Shown piece after piece: positions 9,658 through 18,867 of a DNA stretch of 64,000 nucleotides. The DNA is from Xanthobacteraceae bacterium. Lineage in GTDB: Bacteria > Pseudomonadota > Alphaproteobacteria > Rhizobiales > Xanthobacteraceae. Position numbers and translations under genes: made by a program. The stretch spans positions 1 to 64,000 of the forward strand of contig JASHOR010000041.1 in NCBI GenBank assembly GCA_030041005.1, read 5' to 3'. A model generated the notes under the pieces. That model did not search any database and was not told the origin of the DNA. It saw only the letters and a program-made list of their open reading frames with translations. Numbering within the stretch: the first letter of the stretch is position 1; the number at the start of each line of letters is the position of its first letter.

Positions 9658-10481
9658 CCAGCGCCTCCATTGGATCGATGATCGAGCGAGGCGTGCGCGA
9701 TGTCGAGGCGATCCATCAGCCGCGCCACATAATCGTTGACCTTGGGGTCGGCGCGGCGCGCGATCGGATCGTCGCGGTGCGGCATTTCGATTGCGATCTC
9801 GTCGATGATCGCGCCGGGCCGCCGGCTCATGACCAGGACTCGGTCCGACAGCGTGACCGCTTCCAATAGCTCGTGGGTGATGAGCAGTGCGGTCTTTCCC
9901 GCGTGGCGGAGCGTGCGCGCCAGATCGCGCTGCAGCACGATGCGGGTTTGCGCATCCACGGCCGAGAACGGCTCGTCGAGCAGCAGCACGTGCGGATCGA
10001 CCGCAAGCGTGCGCGCCAGCGCCACCCGCTGGCGCATGCCGCCCGACAGTTGCCGCGGATAGTGTTCTGAGAACTCGGCGAGGTTGAATTGTGTGAGCAG
10101 CTCGTGCGCCCGTCGCTGCCGCTCGGGGAGCGGCAGGCGCTGTATCTCGACGCCGAACATGACGTTGTCGGCAACCGTACGCCAGGGCAGCAGCAGATCC
10201 TTCTGCAGCATGAATGCGACCTGCGCATTGGGCCCCGCGACGGGTTTGCCGTCGACCAGGGCGGTGCCTTCGCTTGGCGGCGCCAGGCCGGAGCCGATGT
10301 TGAGGAGCGTGCTCTTGCCGCAGCCGCTCGGGCCGATCAGCGAGACGATTTCGCCGTCGCGAACGCAAAAGCTCACGCCGCGTACCGCCGTGAGAACGCC
10401 GCCGCCGCTGCGGTCCGCGAACCGCATCGTGACCTCGCGGTATTCGAGCCTGACCAGAGCGGACGCGGATGCGGGGGCCAT
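9654..10481 (-). CDS. ABC transporter ATP-binding protein, SsuB/TauB-like
   Basis: ATPase of 275 residues. Walker A GPSGCGKST is near residue 50, the Q-loop is in AFMLQKDLLLPW, the signature is LSGGMRQR near residue 145, Walker B is LLLDEPFSAVDA, and the H-loop His is in LLITHELLEA. It is translationally coupled to the permease that follows. Transcription starts away from the binding-protein gene at 10670, leaving a 188-base shared promoter region. Confidence 0.9.
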   Translation of the reverse strand: MAPASASALVRLEYREVTMRFADRSGGGVLTAVRGVSFCVRDGEIVSLIGPSGCGKSTLLNIGSGLAPPSEGTALVDGKPVAGPNAQVAFMLQKDLLLPWRTVADNVMFGVEIQRLPLPERQRRAHELLTQFNLAEFSEHYPRQLSGGMRQRVALARTLAVDPHVLLLDEPFSAVDAQTRIVLQRDLARTLRHAGKTALLITHELLEAVTLSDRVLVMSRRPGAIIDEIAIEMPHRDDPIARRADPKVNDYVARLMDRLDIAHASLDHRSNGGAG

Positions 10482-10669
10482 TGCGGGATAGGTAAGGATC
10501 AGAAGCGGGTGGACGGACCGGCCGGCAACACGCGCCAGTGCGACCGCACGCGCAGATGTCGCCGTCCGACGATGTCGAGTATAGTGGCAATTCTCCGGAT
10601 CGCCGATAGGGCGGGGGCGATGCGGCAGCCTCTCAGCCTTGCAGCATCAGTGCACAAAGGAGCCGACAG

Positions 10670-11692
10670 ATGTTCGTCTTTGATTCCAAGCCAGGGGCAG
10701 CCCCTCGCATTTCGCGCCGCCACGTCCTGCAGGGCACCGCCGTGATCTCGATTGCGGCGGGTGTGGGCCGCTCCGTTTCGGCGGCGCCCGCGATGGAGAA
10801 GATCACGTATCTGTTTCCGGCGCCGCCGCTGCTGCCCGCATTCGGACCGATTCAGCTTGCCAAGGGCAGGGGGTATTTCGCGCAAGCCGGCCTCGATGTG
10901 AGCTACGCCGTGGGCCGCGGCGGCGTCGATGTCGCCAAGCAGGTCGGCGCCGGCAATGCGCCGCTCGGCGGCATCGTCGGCGACGGGCCGATCGTGGTCC
11001 GGCAGAACGGCGTGCCGGTGAAGATCGTCTGCCTGTTCGGCGGCAAGGGCTTCATGCAGCTCGTGGTGCGCAAGGATTCCGGAATCAAGAAACCCGCCGA
11101 TCTGAAAGGCAAGACCATCACCGTCATGTCCTATCAGGACACCACCTTCTACGCGCTGCTCGGCCTGCTGGCGAGCGCCGGGCTGTCGCAGAACGACGTC
11201 AACATCCAGGCCGCCGGCCCGGTCGGGGTCTGGCAGATGGTGGCGACCGGCAAATCGGCCGGCATGGCCGGCGTGCCCGATTGGATTCCGCCGGTCGAGG
11301 CCACGGGCGTAGCCGTCAACGTGCTGCCGACCGACAAGTACTTCCCGCACATGGCGCAGGCGGTCGCTGCGTCCGATGAAACAATCAAAAAACGACCGGA
11401 GCTGGTACGCTCCTTCGTCAAGGCGGCGCTGCACGGCATGAAAGACATCATGGACGATCCGAGCCAGGCTGCCGTCGATTTCGTAAAATTCGTGCCGCAA
11501 TGGACGGGCAAGGAAGGCCAGGTGAAGGAAGCGTTCGATTATTACGACAAGCTGGTCTATCCGGGGCAGAAAGTGCTCGGCGCCGTCGATCCGGTGCGAA
11601 TGGCCAAGCTGCAGGATTTTTATTTCGCCAAGGGCATCATCCGGAAGAAGACGCCGGTGGACGAACTCTATACCAATCAGTTCGTCGAGTGA
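10670..11692 (+). CDS. ABC transporter substrate-binding protein, NMT1/THI5-like, Tat-type signal
   Basis: Periplasmic binding protein of 340 residues. The N terminus carries SRRHVLQG followed by a hydrophobic stretch and an AxA-like cleavage region (SVSAAPA near residue 40), so Tat export is likely. The NMT1-type fold shows in AKGRGYFAQAGLDVSY, DLKGKTITVMS and TIKKRPELVRSFVKA. An AAAGGAG ribosome site lies just upstream. It is divergent from the ATPase/permease pair and almost certainly their ligand receptor. The ligand is not predictable from sequence. Confidence 0.87.
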   Translation: MFVFDSKPGAAPRISRRHVLQGTAVISIAAGVGRSVSAAPAMEKITYLFPAPPLLPAFGPIQLAKGRGYFAQAGLDVSYAVGRGGVDVAKQVGAGNAPLGGIVGDGPIVVRQNGVPVKIVCLFGGKGFMQLVVRKDSGIKKPADLKGKTITVMSYQDTTFYALLGLLASAGLSQNDVNIQAAGPVGVWQMVATGKSAGMAGVPDWIPPVEATGVAVNVLPTDKYFPHMAQAVAASDETIKKRPELVRSFVKAALHGMKDIMDDPSQAAVDFVKFVPQWTGKEGQVKEAFDYYDKLVYPGQKVLGAVDPVRMAKLQDFYFAKGIIRKKTPVDELYTNQFVE

Positions 11693-11781
11693 CGGCGCAA
11701 GATCGCGATCGCCGGGACGGCCGCAAGGTCCGCGCAGGGTCCGGCGGGATCGCCTGACCGTCATGGCCAGCGAAACGACGC

Positions 11782-11801
11782 CGTCCGGCCGGAGCCGGAC
11801 G
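11782..11801. terminator. possible bidirectional terminator hairpin
   Basis: Perfect 8-bp arms CGTCCGGC (11782-11789) and GCCGGACG (11794-11801) enclose a four-base loop between the convergent binding-protein gene and the oxygenase beta gene. No T tract follows on either strand, so intrinsic termination is uncertain. Confidence 0.4.
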
Positions 11802-11802
11802 A

Positions 11803-12408
11803 TCAGAACGGCACGGTGATCCCGTCGAGCGGCGCGTCGCAATTGACCAGATTGACCCGCTTCCAGGCGATCATGATGCGTCCGCCGGACTGCACCAGAT
11901 GATGCAGCACCGTGCCGCCGAACAGCCGTTGCTGCTCGCGACGGAATTCGATCATCATGAATTTGGAGCGGACAACGCACCCCGATCCTTCCCGTCCCCG
12001 CGCGCGGGGAAGGCCGGGGAGAGGTCCTGTTTCCTCGATCGTAACGTTGGTGACGATGCGGCTCGTGCGCGAGCGCGGCTCCTGCGAGTACATGCGCGGG
12101 CTGGAAAGGCGCCGCACCCGCGTTTCCAGAAGGCGACGATCGTCGTAGATCAGCGAGACGGTCTCATACGGATCGGCCTGGTCGGGTTCGCTCGGCACCC
12201 AGTACCAGGCTTCGGGCGTGAACAAAGCCAGCCAATCGTCGAACTTGCCGTCATCGAGCAGGCGCGCTTCGTGCAGCAGAAACTGCTCGCAACGGCGCAG
12301 GTCGAGCCGTTGCTGGGCCGGACCGCGCGCCGCTCCGGCCAAAGCGGAGAACAGCGTTCGCCGCCGCGGCGCCGCCGGTTTTCGCGCGCGCTTGGGCCGC
12401 CGTGCCAT
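11803..12408 (-). CDS. aromatic-ring-hydroxylating dioxygenase, beta subunit
   Basis: Small structural subunit of a Rieske non-haem iron oxygenase, 201 residues. It shows the family segments FDDWLALFTPEAWYWVPS, SLIYDDRRLLETRVRRLSS and VNLVNCDAP. The ATG at 12408 shares one base with the alpha-subunit stop (TAATG), which fixes the start. Residues about 124-142 (RIVTNVTIEETGPLPGLPRA onward) contain a Gly/Pro/Arg-rich stretch absent from the second beta subunit at 31931. Its DNA is a palindrome like the intergenic repeats, so it looks like an in-frame repeat insertion. Function may be retained if the loop is surface exposed. Confidence 0.85.
   Translation of the reverse strand: MARRPKRARKPAAPRRRTLFSALAGAARGPAQQRLDLRRCEQFLLHEARLLDDGKFDDWLALFTPEAWYWVPSEPDQADPYETVSLIYDDRRLLETRVRRLSSPRMYSQEPRSRTSRIVTNVTIEETGPLPGLPRARGREGSGCVVRSKFMMIEFRREQQRLFGGTVLHHLVQSGGRIMIAWKRVNLVNCDAPLDGITVPF
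11990..12043. repeat. palindromic repeat lying in frame inside the oxygenase beta gene
   Basis: The stretch carries CTTCCCGTCCCCGCGC followed by its inverted partner GCGCGGGGAAGGCCGGGGAG. This is the same C-rich/G-rich hairpin type as the copies at 29404-29441 and 29542-29570. The reading frame of the beta subunit runs through it without a stop. Confidence 0.6.
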
Positions 12409-13739
12409 TACTGCAACGCGGACTGCGCCCGGCCGTTCGACATGTAGCGAAGCCAGGCGTCGAGCATGTTGCGGATGTAGATCTCGCTGGTCGAGTTCGC
12501 GCCCCGCCGTCCGCCATGCGCGTCGGGCAGGTCGCTCTGCAGGCCGCGCCCGACCTCGATCCATTCGGCGCCCGCGCTCGAGAGCCCCATGCCGATGCGA
12601 TTGTATATTTCCAGGTCGTCGGTGAGCACCAGCGAACCCGTGCCGTTGACGGTGTTGGCGAAGCTGATGGTGTTGCGGAAGAGCTGTTCCGGCGCGCCCT
12701 TGAGGCGGAAATTGTAGGTGCAGACGACGGTCCGATCGACCGCGAGCGGATGCACGACGCGCAACTGCTGGAACTGGCTCATGAAGGACAGATTCGGATA
12801 GACGTTGCTGTTCCAGCGCCGCACTTCCAGAATGCGGCGGGTTTCCTGCTTGCCTTTCTTGCCTTCCAGTGCCGCGATGTATTGGCGGAACAAGGGATCT
12901 TTGAGCGCCGCGACCAGCTTGGCGTCGTCGTGATAATCGCCGAGATAGGAATGGCCGTTGGGATAGGTCCAGATGCCGACCTGCGATTCCCAGAAGCTGT
13001 ACGGGGCGCCGTTCTGCCGCATCTGGCGAATGGCGATTTCGCCCGAGCCGTCGGAAAAGGCATCGTCCGATTGCCGTTGCGCGGCGTCGATCGAGGAGCG
13101 GTGCGTGAACCACGGATGCGCGGCGTCGCAAAGGTTTTCGAGATAAAGCTTCCAGTTGCCGTCATAGGCGTGGCGAAAGACGCCGCCGGCCGCTTCGATC
13201 TCGCCCTCGGGTGCGCGGTCGACCATGTCGTCGAGCGAGGTGGTCATGTAACCGAGAAAATCTTCCAGGCTCGGCCCGTCCGGCGCCTCGCTGGCGAAGA
13301 CAAAGCCGCGGTAGCTGGCGACGCGCGGCGCCTGCACCATCGCGGTGCGCGGATTCTTCGGGTCGAAGTCGCGCGGATAGCCGTGCTGCAGCGGCACTGC
13401 CTTGAGACGGCCGTCGAGGTGATACGTCCAGCCGTGATAGCAGCACTGGAATTCGCCGGCGTTGCCCTTGTCGTTGGCGACAACCATCGAGCCGCGATGG
13501 GCGCATTGGTTGTGAATGACGCGGATTTGGCCTTCCTCGTCGCGCACCAACACGACTGGTTTGCGGCCGATAAAGCTGCGGACGTAATCGCCCGGCTGCT
13601 TCACCTGGCTTTCATGGCCGACATAGATCCAGGCGACGCCGAAAATGCGCTGCATTTCCAGCTCGAAAATGGCCGGGTCGGTGTAGATCTGCCGATGCAC
13701 GCGGCCGGGCTGCACAAAACGCGAGAGGTCCTGCATCAT
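12408..13739 (-). CDS. aromatic-ring-hydroxylating dioxygenase, alpha subunit (Rieske)
   Basis: Catalytic subunit of 443 residues. The Rieske [2Fe-2S] ligands are C79/H81 and C99/H102 (motifs CAHRGS and CCYHGW). The mononuclear iron ligands are likely H208 and H213, with the bridging D205, in NLCDAAHPWFTH. It is coupled to the beta subunit by a one-base overlap. Two adjacent ATGs (13739 and 13736) are possible starts. No ferredoxin or reductase lies nearby, so electrons must come from elsewhere. An MFS transporter is divergent. The aromatic substrate cannot be deduced. Confidence 0.88.
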   Translation of the reverse strand: MMQDLSRFVQPGRVHRQIYTDPAIFELEMQRIFGVAWIYVGHESQVKQPGDYVRSFIGRKPVVLVRDEEGQIRVIHNQCAHRGSMVVANDKGNAGEFQCCYHGWTYHLDGRLKAVPLQHGYPRDFDPKNPRTAMVQAPRVASYRGFVFASEAPDGPSLEDFLGYMTTSLDDMVDRAPEGEIEAAGGVFRHAYDGNWKLYLENLCDAAHPWFTHRSSIDAAQRQSDDAFSDGSGEIAIRQMRQNGAPYSFWESQVGIWTYPNGHSYLGDYHDDAKLVAALKDPLFRQYIAALEGKKGKQETRRILEVRRWNSNVYPNLSFMSQFQQLRVVHPLAVDRTVVCTYNFRLKGAPEQLFRNTISFANTVNGTGSLVLTDDLEIYNRIGMGLSSAGAEWIEVGRGLQSDLPDAHGGRRGANSTSEIYIRNMLDAWLRYMSNGRAQSALQ

Positions 13740-14085
13740 GGAAACGTCGATCGGTTGCGGTCAAAAAACAACTATCGCACGAAGGCACCGCGAACAAGCC
13801 GCGGGGTCGTGCTGCATCTTGCGGCGGCGATCGAATGCCGGTCTCTTTCGCCGGCCGCCAGAGCGGATTACGCTCGCTTCGGCCGGGATCGCAGGGGCAT
13901 TATGGGCCCTTTCGGCATGGTCTCGTACCGACGCATGATCGGCAGTGCCGCCGAAGTCGATGGCTGCCCCAATTGCGGGCGCAATACGGATATGCGCGTT
14001 CCGCAGGAGCGATGTACATTTGTCGTTTGACGCCGGCCCCGAGACGGCCGAGCCATGAAGATTGCGGAAGGTCAGGGGGAAGACA
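13740..14085. other. divergent intergenic region between oxygenase and MFS genes
   Basis: A 346-base gap holding the promoters for both directions. No convincing open frame was found. The only symmetry noticed is ATTGCG (13972-13977) with CGCAAT (13980-13985), a short weak operator candidate about 100 bases before the MFS start. Confidence 0.4.
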
Positions 14086-15390
14086 ATGAGCGAGACAGTC
14101 GAAGCTCCGAGCACCCAGCAAATCTATCGGGTCGCGGTCGCCAGCATTATCGGGTCGGTGATCGAGCAATATGACTTCCTTGTCACCGGCGTGATCGCGG
14201 CGACCGTATGGGGCGACGTCTTTTTCAAGGAGAAGGGTTTGGCCGCCGTCGCGGCGGCCATCACGGTGTACGGTCTCGGCATCGTCATCCGTCCGATCGG
14301 CGCTTTCATTTTCGGCCATATCGCCGACCGTCAGGGACGCAAGGAGGCGATGGTCTATGCGCTGGTGCTCATGGGACTGGCGACACTCGCGATCGGACTG
14401 ACGCCCGCATACGATACGGTCGGCGCCATCGCCCCGGTCCTGCTGATCATCTTTCGGCTGTTGCAGGGCATCAGCTTCGGCGCTGAATTCGGCACCGCCT
14501 CGACCTGGGTGGTCGAGCAGGCGGCGCGGTCGAAATTCCGCGCCTTCTGGGGCGCCTGGGTCGGCTTCGCCATTCCGATCGGGCTGTTGCTCGGCTTCGG
14601 CTCCGTCATCCTGGTCAAATCGTCAATGTCCGCCGCAAGCTTCAATGCCTGGGGCTGGCGCATCTTCTTCATCATCGGCTTCCTGGTCGCGATCGTGGGG
14701 CTGATCATCCGCACCCGCACCATGGACAGTTTCATCTTCGAGCAGCACAAGCAGCAGATCGCGATCCTGCAAAATCCCGCGCTGCAGGTATGGCGCGAGA
14801 TGCCGCTGACGATTCTGCGCACTTCGCTGGTGAACGCGATGTTCGGCGGCGCGTTCTTTCTCTATTTCGTGTTCGGCACGAGCTACATGAAAGCGGTTGG
14901 ATTGCCCGGAAACACCCCGGAGGTGATCGGCCTGATTGCCGCGGCGTTCATGCTGGTGTTCATGTTCATCGGCTCGCTATTGGCCGATTACATCAACCGG
15001 CGGACGATCCTGCTGATCGCCGCGGTCGTTTTTCTGCTGTTCGCGATCCCTTATTTCTATCTGATGAGCACCGGAAGTGTGGTTTTGGCGACGATCGCCG
15101 ACATCATCGGATTTGGCTTCGTGTTCGGCTTCGGCTACGGCGCCATTCCGACGTTCTATACCGAGAACTTCCCGACGCGTTACCGCGCCTCGGGCGCCAG
15201 CGCGGGTTACCAGATCGCCCAGGTCTATGGCGGCGGACTGATCCCGATCATCGCCGGGCAGATCCTGCGGATCTATGGCGTCAAGGACGCTTATCTCTAT
15301 ATTGGCGCCTATGTGATGATCTACGCGATCGCCGCGATCATCGCGATCGTGCGCACGCCCGAAACCCGCGGCAAGAGTCTGGAGGACTGA
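14086..15390 (+). CDS. MFS transporter, metabolite:H+ symporter (MHS) type
   Basis: Inner-membrane carrier of 434 residues with about twelve hydrophobic segments. MHS-family features include VIEQYDFLVTG in the first helix, the loop motif ADRQGRKEAM between helices 2 and 3, and FPTRYRASGASAGYQ in the second half. The start at 14086 (MSETVE) follows AGGGGGA, while the upstream in-frame TTG has no such site. It is divergent from the Rieske oxygenase and likely imports that enzyme's aromatic or organic-acid substrate. Confidence 0.88.
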   Translation: MSETVEAPSTQQIYRVAVASIIGSVIEQYDFLVTGVIAATVWGDVFFKEKGLAAVAAAITVYGLGIVIRPIGAFIFGHIADRQGRKEAMVYALVLMGLATLAIGLTPAYDTVGAIAPVLLIIFRLLQGISFGAEFGTASTWVVEQAARSKFRAFWGAWVGFAIPIGLLLGFGSVILVKSSMSAASFNAWGWRIFFIIGFLVAIVGLIIRTRTMDSFIFEQHKQQIAILQNPALQVWREMPLTILRTSLVNAMFGGAFFLYFVFGTSYMKAVGLPGNTPEVIGLIAAAFMLVFMFIGSLLADYINRRTILLIAAVVFLLFAIPYFYLMSTGSVVLATIADIIGFGFVFGFGYGAIPTFYTENFPTRYRASGASAGYQIAQVYGGGLIPIIAGQILRIYGVKDAYLYIGAYVMIYAIAAIIAIVRTPETRGKSLED

Positions 15391-15563
15391 CGGCGGCAGC
15401 AAAGGTCTCTGCGACGACCGGCGCCCTCGATACCCGCTTCGAAGAGCAACGCGCCGCCCGGCGTGCCCTTGCCTGCCGTTCTTTCCCGCGGTTTTTGCAG
15501 TTCTTGCCGGCCGGGTGCTTTTGGTGGAGATTTCCACGAAGATCGAAAGCGAGGGAGACGCCC

Positions 15564-16451
15564 ATGAATGTCGTTCCGCTGGGACCTGGCTTTGGTGCCG
15601 AGCTGCGCGGCGTGACGCTGCGTGACGTCGCGGCGGACGAATCCGCCTACAAGGAGGTGCGCGCCGCCTTCGAGGAGCACTCGGTCCTGGTGTTGCGCAA
15701 TCAGGACGTGACCGACGAGGTGCAGATTGCCTTTTCGCGCCGCTTCGGACCGCTTGAGGTCACCAAGGTCGGTTCCGAGGGATTTGGCACCAACCTGGTG
15801 ATCCTCAAAACGCTCGATGACAACGGCAATGTGGTGCCGGAGGATCATCGGCTGGCGCTGCGCAACAAGGCCAATCAATTGTGGCACACCGACAGTCCTT
15901 TCAAGCGCCAGCCGGCATTGGCGTCGGTGCTGTCGTCGCGGATCATCCCGGGACGCGGCGGGGAGACCGAGTTCGTATCCACTCGGCTTGCGTTCGAGCG
16001 TCTCGATCCGGCGCTGCGCGAACGGCTCGAGAATTCATTCGCATGGCATGACTACGCCTATTCGCGCGGCAAGATCGCAGCCGACCTCGCCAGCCCCGAG
16101 GAGCGGGCGGCGCTGCCGCCGCAATGCTGGCGTCTTGTCTGGAAAAACCCCGCCAACGGCCGCGGCGCGCTTTACATCGCCTCGCACACCTGCGGGATCG
16201 AGGGCATGGAGGTGAACGAGGCGCGGCGGCTTCTGGGCGAACTGATGCAGGCGGCGACCGCGCCGGAGCGGAGCTACGTGCACGCCTGGCACAAAGGCGA
16301 CGTCGTCATGTGGGACAACCGCGCCACCATGCACCGCGGCCGGCCGTGGCCCGCCAACGAGCCGCGCTACATGGTGCGCACCACCATCTCCGCCACGGCG
16401 GCCGACGGCCTCGAGACGATGCGTGCGCCGCCGCGCCAGGCGGCGGAATAG
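15564..16451 (+). CDS. TauD/TfdA family Fe(II)/2-oxoglutarate-dependent dioxygenase
   Basis: Non-haem iron oxygenase of 295 residues. The iron triad is visible as HTD in LWHTDSPFK near residue 111 and the distal His in TMHRGRPW near residue 258. The 2-oxoglutarate Arg is in RYMVRTTIS. The ATG at 15564 follows GAGGGAGA, which decides the start over a long frame reading from inside the MFS gene. It lies 173 bases after the MFS gene on the same strand. Members act on taurine, 2,4-D and other carboxylates; the substrate here is open. Confidence 0.87.
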   Translation: MNVVPLGPGFGAELRGVTLRDVAADESAYKEVRAAFEEHSVLVLRNQDVTDEVQIAFSRRFGPLEVTKVGSEGFGTNLVILKTLDDNGNVVPEDHRLALRNKANQLWHTDSPFKRQPALASVLSSRIIPGRGGETEFVSTRLAFERLDPALRERLENSFAWHDYAYSRGKIAADLASPEERAALPPQCWRLVWKNPANGRGALYIASHTCGIEGMEVNEARRLLGELMQAATAPERSYVHAWHKGDVVMWDNRATMHRGRPWPANEPRYMVRTTISATAADGLETMRAPPRQAAE

Positions 16452-16466
16452 GACGCCGGATGGCAC

Positions 16467-16725
16467 ATGCCGGTCGTCTTCCGTAGCGGTGGCCCGCGGT
16501 ACTTCTTTTTCTCTAACGAAGGGACCTCCGCGCGAACCGCGGCGCATTCACGTCAAACGCGGCGGCAAGGATGCTAAAATCCGGCTTGAGCCGGAGGTTG
16601 CAGTCGCGGAGAGCTGTGGCTTTAACTCCATGGAGCTTGCGCGTATCCTACGCACTGTCTCCCAGCGAAGAGAAGCGATCTTGAGGGCATGGGATGAGTA
16701 TTTCGGCGACGGCGGCGCGTTTTGA
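16467..16725 (+). pseudogene. DUF4160 protein gene with a frameshift
   Basis: The N-terminal part reads MPVVFRSGGPRYFFFSNEG from 16467, the typical start of DUF4160 proteins. The rest (PPREPRRIHVKRGGKDAKIR to DEYFGDGGAF) continues one base out of frame from 16525. Removing one base at about 16521-16524 joins both halves into a normal DUF4160 protein of about 85 residues. It overlaps the DUF2442 gene by 32 bases. Either the gene is broken or the sequence has an error here. Confidence 0.72.
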
Positions 16726-16942
16726 CGAGCACGCGATGTGGGTCGATCCGACCGACGGTCGCACATTGGGCGTGCCGCTGGCGTGGTTTCCCCGTCTGCT
16801 GCGCGCCAGTGCTGCCGCGCGGCAACGTGTCGAGATCAGCCGGCTCGGCCTGCGCTGGGAAGATCTTAACGAGGATATTTCGGTCGCCGGGTTGCTTGCC
16901 GGCCGCAGCGATATGACAAAACAGAGCGAACACGCCTCTTGA
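16694..16942 (+). CDS. DUF2442 domain protein
   Basis: Small protein of 82 residues. The DUF2442 core is DGRTLGVPLAWFPRLLRASA, followed by LRWEDLNEDISVAGLLAG. DUF2442 and DUF4160 genes often occur as an overlapping pair and have been discussed as toxin-antitoxin-like modules; no toxin activity can be read from this sequence. The start inside the preceding frame fits that overlap. If the DUF4160 partner is dead, this is the surviving half. Confidence 0.78.
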   Translation: MSISATAARFDEHAMWVDPTDGRTLGVPLAWFPRLLRASAAARQRVEISRLGLRWEDLNEDISVAGLLAGRSDMTKQSEHAS

Positions 16943-16971
16943 ATTGAGAGACTCGAGCCGATGACCGTGTC

Positions 16972-18015
16972 ATGACTGCTCGGCTCGATGACCTGCCGCT
17001 GCCGTCCCGGTTCGAAGCGCCCGACGAGGTCGATGCGTTCTTGACGCGGCCGACGCGCGCGCTTGCCGCCGACCTCGCGGCGATCGACGGCGATATCCTG
17101 GTGCTCGGCGTCGGCGGCAAGATGGGGCCGACGCTGGCGCGGCTGGCGCGCAATGCCGCGCCAGACAAGCGCGTCATCGGCGTTGCGCGTTTTTCCGAAC
17201 CGGGTCTGCGCGAGACGCTCGGCGCCTGCGGCGTCGAGACCATTGCCGGCGATTTGCTGGACATGGCCGCGGTGCAAGGACTGCCGCTGGTCCGCAATGT
17301 CATCTTCATGGCCGGGCGCAAATTCGGCGCGCAGGACAACCCGGCGCTGACCTGGGCGATGAACGTCCACGTGCCGGCGATCGTCGCCGAGCGTTTTCGC
17401 GATGCCCGCATCGTCGCCTTCTCCACCGGCTGCGTCTATCCGTTCGTCGCCGTCGGCAGCGGCGGCGCCAGCGAAGACACGCCGTTGTCGGGACCCGGCG
17501 AGTACGCGCAGACCTGCATCGGGCGCGAACGGATGTTCGCGTATTTCTCGCAGAAATATGCCACGCCCGGCCGGCTGTTCCGGCTCAACTATGCGATCGA
17601 TATGCGCTACGGCGTGCTGTTCGATATCGCCTGCAAGGTTCGCGACCGGCGGCCGATCGACATAACCATGGGCCATGTCAACGTCATCTGGCAGGGCGAC
17701 GCCAATGCGCTGGCGCTGCGCTGTCTGCGTCATGCAACCGCGCCGACTACGCCGATCAACGTGTCGGGGCCGGAGACGATCTCGGTACGCTGGCTCGCCG
17801 GCGAATTCGCCGACCGGCTGGGCGTCAAACTGCACATCGTCGGCGAGGAAGCGCCGACGGCGTGGCTCACGGACACGACGCAATCGTTGCGTCTGTTCGG
17901 CAAGCCGCGCGTGCCGCTGGCGACCATGATCGATTGGGTGGCGGATTGGGTCGCCGCCGCTCGTCCTGCTTTCGACAAGCCGACCCATTTCGAGGTCCGC
18001 GATGGCGTCTACTGA
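16972..18015 (+). CDS. NAD-dependent epimerase/dehydratase family protein
   Basis: Extended-SDR-like protein of 347 residues. The nucleotide-binding motif is [14 protein letters not shown] near residue 44. The usual first-strand TGxxGxxG pattern is altered, and the canonical YxxxK is replaced around [11 protein letters not shown], so catalysis may differ from classical epimerases. STGCVYPF marks the central sheet. It overlaps the GNAT gene by 14 bases and precedes a DapA-like gene, so the three are probably one transcript. Likely substrate: a sugar, sugar acid or nucleotide-linked metabolite (inference). Confidence 0.78.
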   Translation: MTARLDDLPLPSRFEAPDEVDAFLTRPTRALAADLAAIDGDILVLGVGGKMGPTLARLARNAAPDKRVIGVARFSEPGLRETLGACGVETIAGDLLDMAAVQGLPLVRNVIFMAGRKFGAQDNPALTWAMNVHVPAIVAERFRDARIVAFSTGCVYPFVAVGSGGASEDTPLSGPGEYAQTCIGRERMFAYFSQKYATPGRLFRLNYAIDMRYGVLFDIACKVRDRRPIDITMGHVNVIWQGDANALALRCLRHATAPTTPINVSGPETISVRWLAGEFADRLGVKLHIVGEEAPTAWLTDTTQSLRLFGKPRVPLATMIDWVADWVAAARPAFDKPTHFEVRDGVY

Positions 18016-18850
18016 CGTGCCGCAGCTCGCCGTGCTTGCGGAACGCGACCTCAAAGGTTGCATGGCGCTTTCGGCCGAGGCCGGCTGGAACCAGACGGCC
18101 GAGGATTGGATGTTGTTCATGCGCCACGGCGAAGTGCTTGGATATTCCGACGTGGACGGGCATCTGGTCGCCACGGGCGCCATATTGCCTTATCCGCAAG
18201 GTCTGGCCTGGATCAGCATGGTCCTGGTGACCGCCGGGCGGCGTCGCGAGCACATCGGCACGCGCATCCTCGAGACATGTTGCGCGGCGATCGCGCGGCG
18301 CCGTGCGGTGGCGGTGCTCGATGCCACGCCGGCCGGGGAACGGGTCTATCGGCCGCTCGGTTTCGAGCCGATGTTCAGGCTTTCGCGCTGGCAGGGGCGA
18401 GGCGGCGGCGCTGCGGCGGGGCTGCCCGCGGGAATTCGGCCGATGGCGGCAGCCGATCTCGCCGCCGCGGCGGCAATCGACGCTGCCGCGTTCGGCGCCG
18501 CGCGCGCCTTTCTGCTGGAAAGCCTTTGGCGCCGTGCGCCGCAAGTTGCCTTCATGACGGCAAACGCCGACGGTTTCGTTCTGGCGCGCCCCGGCCGTCT
18601 CGCCACGCAAATCGGACCGCTCGTCGCCGCCGACGAAAATGCCGCCGCCGCTTTGCTCACCAGCGCGCTCGACGCCGTCACCGGATCGGTGTTTCTCGAT
18701 CTCTGCGATCGCTGGAGCGCGCTTGCGTACGAGGTTGAGCGCCGCGGTTTTACGGTACAACGGCCGTTCCTGCGCATGGCGCGGCGCCGTGGCGCTTCGT
18801 TCGGCGATGTCGAGCGCACGTTCGTCATCGCCGGTCCCGAGTTCGGCTGA
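18002..18850 (+). CDS. GNAT family N-acetyltransferase, two-domain
   Basis: Protein of 282 residues. The N-terminal GNAT half has the acetyl-CoA loop in [15 protein letters not shown] (near residue 77) and the closing strand [17 protein letters not shown] second domain (from about residue 140) ends in [11 protein letters not shown] and resembles the C-terminal domain of YitH/DUF1248-type acetyltransferases. It overlaps the upstream epimerase gene and sits 17 bases before the DapA-like gene. Pieces of a second, degraded copy flank the P450 gene at 20034 and 21922. Confidence 0.82.
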   Translation: MASTDVPQLAVLAERDLKGCMALSAEAGWNQTAEDWMLFMRHGEVLGYSDVDGHLVATGAILPYPQGLAWISMVLVTAGRRREHIGTRILETCCAAIARRRAVAVLDATPAGERVYRPLGFEPMFRLSRWQGRGGGAAAGLPAGIRPMAAADLAAAAAIDAAAFGAARAFLLESLWRRAPQVAFMTANADGFVLARPGRLATQIGPLVAADENAAAALLTSALDAVTGSVFLDLCDRWSALAYEVERRGFTVQRPFLRMARRRGASFGDVERTFVIAGPEFG

Positions 18851-18867
18851 AGAGCGGGAGGCCGCGC

